Shown in pieces: positions 20,577-23,607 of a stretch of DNA of 23,607 bases. The position numbers and the translations under genes were made by a program. Numbering within the stretch: position 1 is the stretch's first letter; every line of letters begins with the position of its first letter. Source of the DNA: Candidatus Bathyarchaeota archaeon (lineage in GTDB: Archaea; Thermoproteota; Bathyarchaeia; TCS64). The DNA lies in contig QMXQ01000004.1 in NCBI GenBank assembly GCA_003662205.1, positions 1-23,607 on the forward strand, given 5' to 3'. A model generated the notes under the pieces. That model was given only the letters and a program-made list of their open reading frames with translations, was not told where the DNA came from and did not search any database.

Positions 20577-21452
20577 TTGGGCATCCTCATTTTCACCGAC
20601 AACCCGGGTGTGACCGAGACGCGGCTGGTCCTGGGGGAGGCCAGGGCCCGGGGCATACCGACCGGGCTCATCGCCCCCTGGGACGTCTCCATGCCCGGCG
20701 TCCCGGAGGTGGATGCCGACCTCGTCTACGTGCCGAGCAACATGCTCAACCGGGGCTCCACCTTCGAGCTGATACACCGCCTCCTCATCCTGCAGGAGTT
20801 GGAGCGGCAGATCGGCACCGTCATCAACCCGGTGGAGAGCATGCTCCGATACTCCAAGGAGCACCTCACCCTCCAGATGTCCCGTCTCGGCCTCCCCCAC
20901 CCGAGGACGCTGGTGACGGAGAACGTGGAGCGGGCCTACGAGTTCGCCGCCGGCCTCCTCGACCAGGGGCGGAACGTGGTGCTGAAGCCCCTCTGCCGGG
21001 GCCGGGGCGTCGGCGTGGTCATGCTCGACCGCATCCGCAGCCGAGGAGACCTCCTCCAGTTCCTGGCCTGGTACACCCGGGCCCACGCCCAGGGCGTCTT
21101 CTACCTCCAGGAGTTCATCCCCAACCAGGGATACGACGTCAGGTGCATGGTCATCGACGGCGAGGTGGTCGGCCGGGAGAAGCGATCCAATCCCGAGGAC
21201 TTCCGGTACAACGTGAGCGCCGGCGGCCTCGCCGAGCCCTTCGACGACCCCGTCTACGACGAGCTGGCCGTCAAGGTGGCGGAGGCCGTCGGCTTCAAGA
21301 TCACCGGCATCGACGTCCTCCCCGGCGCTGATGGGACGCCGTACGTCCTGGAGGCGAACTGCTTCCCCGGCTACACCGCCCTCATCGAGGCCACCGGCAT
21401 CCCCATCCACGAGAGGATCGTCGACTACTTCCAGCGGCTCATGAAGAAGTAG
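20577..21452 (+). CDS. RimK-like ATP-grasp ligase
   Basis: An ATP-grasp enzyme that couples ATP cleavage to joining a carboxylate to an amine, commonly adding glutamate to a protein, cofactor or small molecule (RimK, LysX, MptN and CofF are relatives). The 291-residue chain has the N-terminal pre-ATP-grasp region, NPVESMLRYSKEHLTLQ, the ATP-loop segment VVLKPLCRGRGVGVVML (about 134-150), YLQEFIPN, GYDVRCMVIDGEVVG, and metal residues in GIDVLPGADGTPYVLEANCFPG. The EANCFPG variant of the usual EVN-SP motif places it outside the best-known subgroups, so I leave the product unnamed. TTG 20577 has GGAGCGGG about 6 nt upstream. It has its own promoter, divergent from the M28 gene. Confidence 0.85.
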   Translation: MGILIFTDNPGVTETRLVLGEARARGIPTGLIAPWDVSMPGVPEVDADLVYVPSNMLNRGSTFELIHRLLILQELERQIGTVINPVESMLRYSKEHLTLQMSRLGLPHPRTLVTENVERAYEFAAGLLDQGRNVVLKPLCRGRGVGVVMLDRIRSRGDLLQFLAWYTRAHAQGVFYLQEFIPNQGYDVRCMVIDGEVVGREKRSNPEDFRYNVSAGGLAEPFDDPVYDELAVKVAEAVGFKITGIDVLPGADGTPYVLEANCFPGYTALIEATGIPIHERIVDYFQRLMKK

Positions 21453-21476
21453 CCGATCAACGCCTGTTAGCCCCTC

Positions 21477-21485
21477 TAGATTTTT
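21477..21485 (+). terminator. T-rich terminator of the RimK-like gene
   Basis: TAGATTTTT about 25 nt after the stop codon. Confidence 0.4.
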
Positions 21486-21572
21486 AGCCTACGATCCCTT
21501 CTGTGGTGTTTCATCAATATGAGGATGGAGACGGGCGCGTCAGTCGAGCCAGCTCTACCTGTCCCGACTCCT

Positions 21573-21580
21573 TAAATATG
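21573..21580 (+). promoter_or_regulatory. TATA box of the HTH-transketolase operon
   Basis: CTTAAATA (in TCCTTAAATATGACC) predicts transcription from about 21603. No ATG, GTG or TTG in the coding frame lies close downstream: the only nearby ATG (21615) is in another frame that stops after 10 codons. Confidence 0.5.
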
Positions 21581-21709
21581 ACCTCCGCGTCTTAAGTTGG
21601 CAAGTGGTGAAAGGATGCTCCAATTCCCATATCTCAGAGCCAGATAGACGATCTACGACGCCTTCTACTTAGAACCCTGAATGAGAACCAGATTCTGATC
21701 CTCTCCCAC

Positions 21710-22699
21710 GTGGAGGCGGGCTCCCGGCTGATCACCTCCACTCTGAAGGAGATATCCGAGCGGTACGACATCCCCCTCTCCACGCTGAAGCTCAACGCGA
21801 AGATTCTGAGGGAGCTCAACCTCATCAGCTACGGCACCGCCTCCAACCCCCGATGCGCCGAGCTCTCCGACCTCGGACGGTTCATCCTCGACCTGGTAAA
21901 GGCGGACTACCTCAACGGGGTCGACCGCCTCGCGGGTTCGAGCCGGATGGGGCTCCGCGAGCTCGAGGCCCGGATCAAGGCGCTCAGGAGGGTGGTGGTC
22001 GTCATGGTCGCCGACGCCGGCTCGGGCCACCTGGGGTCGTCCCTCTCCGCCATCGACATCATAGCCACCCTCTACCTCGCCAGGATGCGGCACGACCCCG
22101 GGAACCCGGGCTGGGAGGAGCGGGACCGCTTCCTCCTGGGGAAGGGGCACGCGGCCCCGGCCCTCTACGCCGTCCTCGCGGAGTGCGGCTACTTCCCAAG
22201 GGCCGAGCTGTCCGGCCTGAGGCGCCTCGGGGGGCTCCTGCAGGGCCATCCGGAGGCGAGGATCCCCGGCGTCGAGGTCTCCTCCGGCTCCCTCGGCCAG
22301 TGCCTGTCCGTGGCGAACGGCATGGCGCTGTCGGCGAAGCTGAGCGGCGCGGAGTGCAGGGTCTACGTTCTGCTGGGCGACGGGGAGTTGGATGAGGGGC
22401 AGGTCTGGGAGGCGGCCATGACCGCCGCGCGCTTCGGCCTCGACAACCTCGTCGTCTTCGTCGATCGGAACGGCTTCCAGCTCTCCGGGCCGACGGAGAG
22501 GGTGAAGCCCCTGGAGCCGCTGGTGGAGAAGTGGAGGGCCTTCGGGTGGATGGTGCTGGAGATCGACGGCAACTCCCCCGAGGAGATACTGAGGGCCTTG
22601 GACGAGAGCGACGCTGTCGAGGGGAGGCCGACGGTCATCCTCGCCTGGACATCGAAGGGCGGGGGCCTCGCGCTGGAGACGGCGGCCCAGGCCGACTGA
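21710..22699 (+). CDS. Transketolase N-terminal subunit fused to an N-terminal winged-helix domain
   Basis: The thiamine-binding half of a split transketolase, working with the C-half encoded next. From GTG 21710, residues 1 to about 65 (LITSTLKEISERYDIPLSTLKLNAKILRELNLI, then a wing and ELSDLGRFILDLV) form a winged helix-turn-helix not present in normal transketolases. The catalytic part runs from about 80, with His107 (DAGSGHLG), His147 (LGKGHAAP), Gly223-Asp224-Gly225 and Asn254 (VDRNGFQLSG) for thiamine diphosphate and Mg. The frame stays open back to 21611 without ATG, GTG or TTG, and that stretch (IDDLRRLLLRTLNENQILIL) looks like the first helix of the same domain. The true start is therefore probably upstream, through a rare start codon or an unresolved indel. 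ATG 21947 would give a transketolase half alone. Confidence 0.85.
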   Translation: MEAGSRLITSTLKEISERYDIPLSTLKLNAKILRELNLISYGTASNPRCAELSDLGRFILDLVKADYLNGVDRLAGSSRMGLRELEARIKALRRVVVVMVADAGSGHLGSSLSAIDIIATLYLARMRHDPGNPGWEERDRFLLGKGHAAPALYAVLAECGYFPRAELSGLRRLGGLLQGHPEARIPGVEVSSGSLGQCLSVANGMALSAKLSGAECRVYVLLGDGELDEGQVWEAAMTAARFGLDNLVVFVDRNGFQLSGPTERVKPLEPLVEKWRAFGWMVLEIDGNSPEEILRALDESDAVEGRPTVILAWTSKGGGLALETAAQAD

Positions 22700-22715
22700 C
22701 CCGGGGGATTCGGGG

Positions 22716-23607
22716 ATGAGGGAGGCCTTCGGCAGGGCGCTCGTCGCCCTCGGGGAGGAGAGGGAGGAGCTGGTGGTCCTCGATCCGGATGTGGCGTCCT
22801 CCACGAGGACCTGCTACTTCGCGGAGAGGTTCCCGGGGAGGTTCTTCAACATCGGGATAAGCGAGCAGGACATGATCGGGACCGCGGCCGGCCTCGCCGC
22901 CTCGGGCAGGCTCCCCATAGCCACGGGGTTCGCCGTCTTCGTCGCCGGCCGCGCCTGGGAGCAGATCAGGAACACGGTGGCACGCCAGAACCTGAACGTC
23001 AAGATCGCCGTCACCCACGCCGGCCTCTCCGACTACGGGGACGGCGCCTCCCACCAGTCCATCGGCGACGTCGCCCTGATGCGCGTCATCCCCAACATGA
23101 CGGTGGTCGTCCCCGCCGACGCCGCCTCCGCGGCGAGGGCGCTGGAGGCCTCCGCCGTCCACAGGGGGCCGGTCTACCTGAGGCTGGGGCGGGAGGAGAC
23201 GCCGGAGGTCTACGGTGAGGGGTGCGACCTCACCTTCGGCAGGGCGACGACGGTGCGGGATGGGTCGGACGTGACCCTCATCGCCAACGGCATCATGGTC
23301 TCGATGGCGCTGCGCGCGTCGGAGGCCCTGAGCCGAGAGGGGGTGGACGCGAGGGTCGTGGACATGCACACGGTCAAGCCCCTCGACACGGCTTGCGTGG
23401 AGGCGGCGGCGAAGGAGACGGGGGCCATCGTAACGGCGGAGGAGCACAGCGTCATCGGAGGACTGGGCAGCGCCGTCTCGGAGGCGCTGGCGGAGACAAC
23501 GCCCGCGCCGATGAGACGGGTCGGCATCAACGACCGATACGGGGAGTCGAGCAGGTCGTATGCAGCGCTACTGAGCAGGCTGGGGCTGACGCCGGAGGCC
23601 ATCACGG
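22716..23607 (+). CDS. Transketolase C-terminal subunit, 3' end missing
   Basis: The second half of the split transketolase: the pyrimidine-binding and C-terminal domains that complete the thiamine site at the interface with the N-half. The frame starts at ATG 22716, 14 bases after the partner's stop, with a G-rich GGGGGATTCGGGG run before it. At least 297 residues are present and the family is about 310-320, so only a few are missing. Recognisable segments are FNIGISEQDMIGTAAGLAASG with the catalytic Glu, TGFAVFVAGRAWEQIRNTVA, VTHAGLSDYGDGASHQS, NMTVVVPADA, and the C-terminal VVDMHTVKPLD with AEEHSVIGGLG. With the N-half it interconverts pentose, triose and hexose phosphates, likely for pentose or aromatic precursor supply in an archaeon. 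Confidence 0.92.
   Translation, partial: MREAFGRALVALGEEREELVVLDPDVASSTRTCYFAERFPGRFFNIGISEQDMIGTAAGLAASGRLPIATGFAVFVAGRAWEQIRNTVARQNLNVKIAVTHAGLSDYGDGASHQSIGDVALMRVIPNMTVVVPADAASAARALEASAVHRGPVYLRLGREETPEVYGEGCDLTFGRATTVRDGSDVTLIANGIMVSMALRASEALSREGVDARVVDMHTVKPLDTACVEAAAKETGAIVTAEEHSVIGGLGSAVSEALAETTPAPMRRVGINDRYGESSRSYAALLSRLGLTPEAIT

Noticed and set aside
21615..21647. ATG at 21615 as the start of the transketolase gene or of a leader peptide
   Set aside because: It is out of frame with the transketolase and stops at TAG after 10 codons. It is only relevant if a base is missing or added nearby, which is noted in the start-codon finding.
1..23607. tRNA, rRNA, CRISPR arrays, insertion sequences or phage genes
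   Set aside because: No T-loop-like tRNA pattern, repeat-spacer array, transposase or integrase motif or terminal repeat was seen by eye on either strand.

Overview
The window is a G+C-rich stretch of archaeal chromosome. The evidence for Archaea is a eukaryote-type ribosomal protein (eL33/L35Ae), a FEN1-type flap endonuclease next to an ATP-dependent DNA ligase, a split transketolase, and ferredoxin-linked 2-oxoacid oxidation. Most genes also have an archaeal TATA element centred about 25-35 nt before the start codon, which leaves little or no 5' leader. A Thermoproteota/TACK-type uncultured anaerobe would fit, but the lineage is inference. There are no rRNA or tRNA genes, CRISPR array or insertion sequence that I can see. 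Genes are tightly packed on both strands and it reads as ordinary chromosome rather than a mobile island.

Layout. 1-1058 (minus, cut by the left edge): a PLP aminotransferase. It is divergent from 1295-4250 (plus), an operon for a 2-oxoacid:ferredoxin oxidoreductase in the order gamma, delta, fused alpha-beta. The shared spacer holds palindromes and a leader RNA with a strong hairpin. 4312-5391: a DUF917 protein. 5423-5844 (minus): eL33 preceded by an unlisted 42-residue Cys-rich ORF. 5925-6299 (minus): unknown protein. 6398-7975: N-acyl-D-amino-acid deacylase. 8152-8631 (minus): Lrp/AsnC regulator, separated by a 557-bp spacer from 9189-10571, glutamine synthetase. 10557-10973 (minus): winged-helix regulator, divergent from 11048-11386, thioredoxin. 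11498-12694: DUF401 membrane protein. 12806-15422: FEN1 and DNA ligase. 15487-16122: metallo-beta-lactamase-fold hydrolase. 16184-18408 (minus): M20 amidohydrolase, a conserved uncharacterised protein and a tiny membrane ORF. 18519-18971: RidA-like protein. 19043-20470 (minus): M28 peptidase. 20577-21452: RimK-like ATP-grasp ligase. 21710-23607: transketolase N-half carrying a DNA-binding domain, then the C-half, cut by the right edge.

How they may work together. Aminotransferase, oxidoreductase, D-aminoacylase, M20 and M28 hydrolases, RidA and DUF917 fit a peptide- and amino-acid-fermenting lifestyle: peptides are cut, amino groups removed, and 2-oxoacids oxidised to acyl-CoA with reduction of ferredoxin. 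Glutamine synthetase and the Lrp regulator would handle nitrogen. FEN1 and ligase form an Okazaki-fragment maturation pair.

The items most worth a second look are the HTH-transketolase fusion with its missing start codon, the fused alpha-beta oxidoreductase with an atypical active-site loop, its structured leader with a 19-codon uORF, an 18-bp near-repeat shared by the lrp and glnA promoters, and a perfect palindrome in the regulator/thioredoxin spacer.
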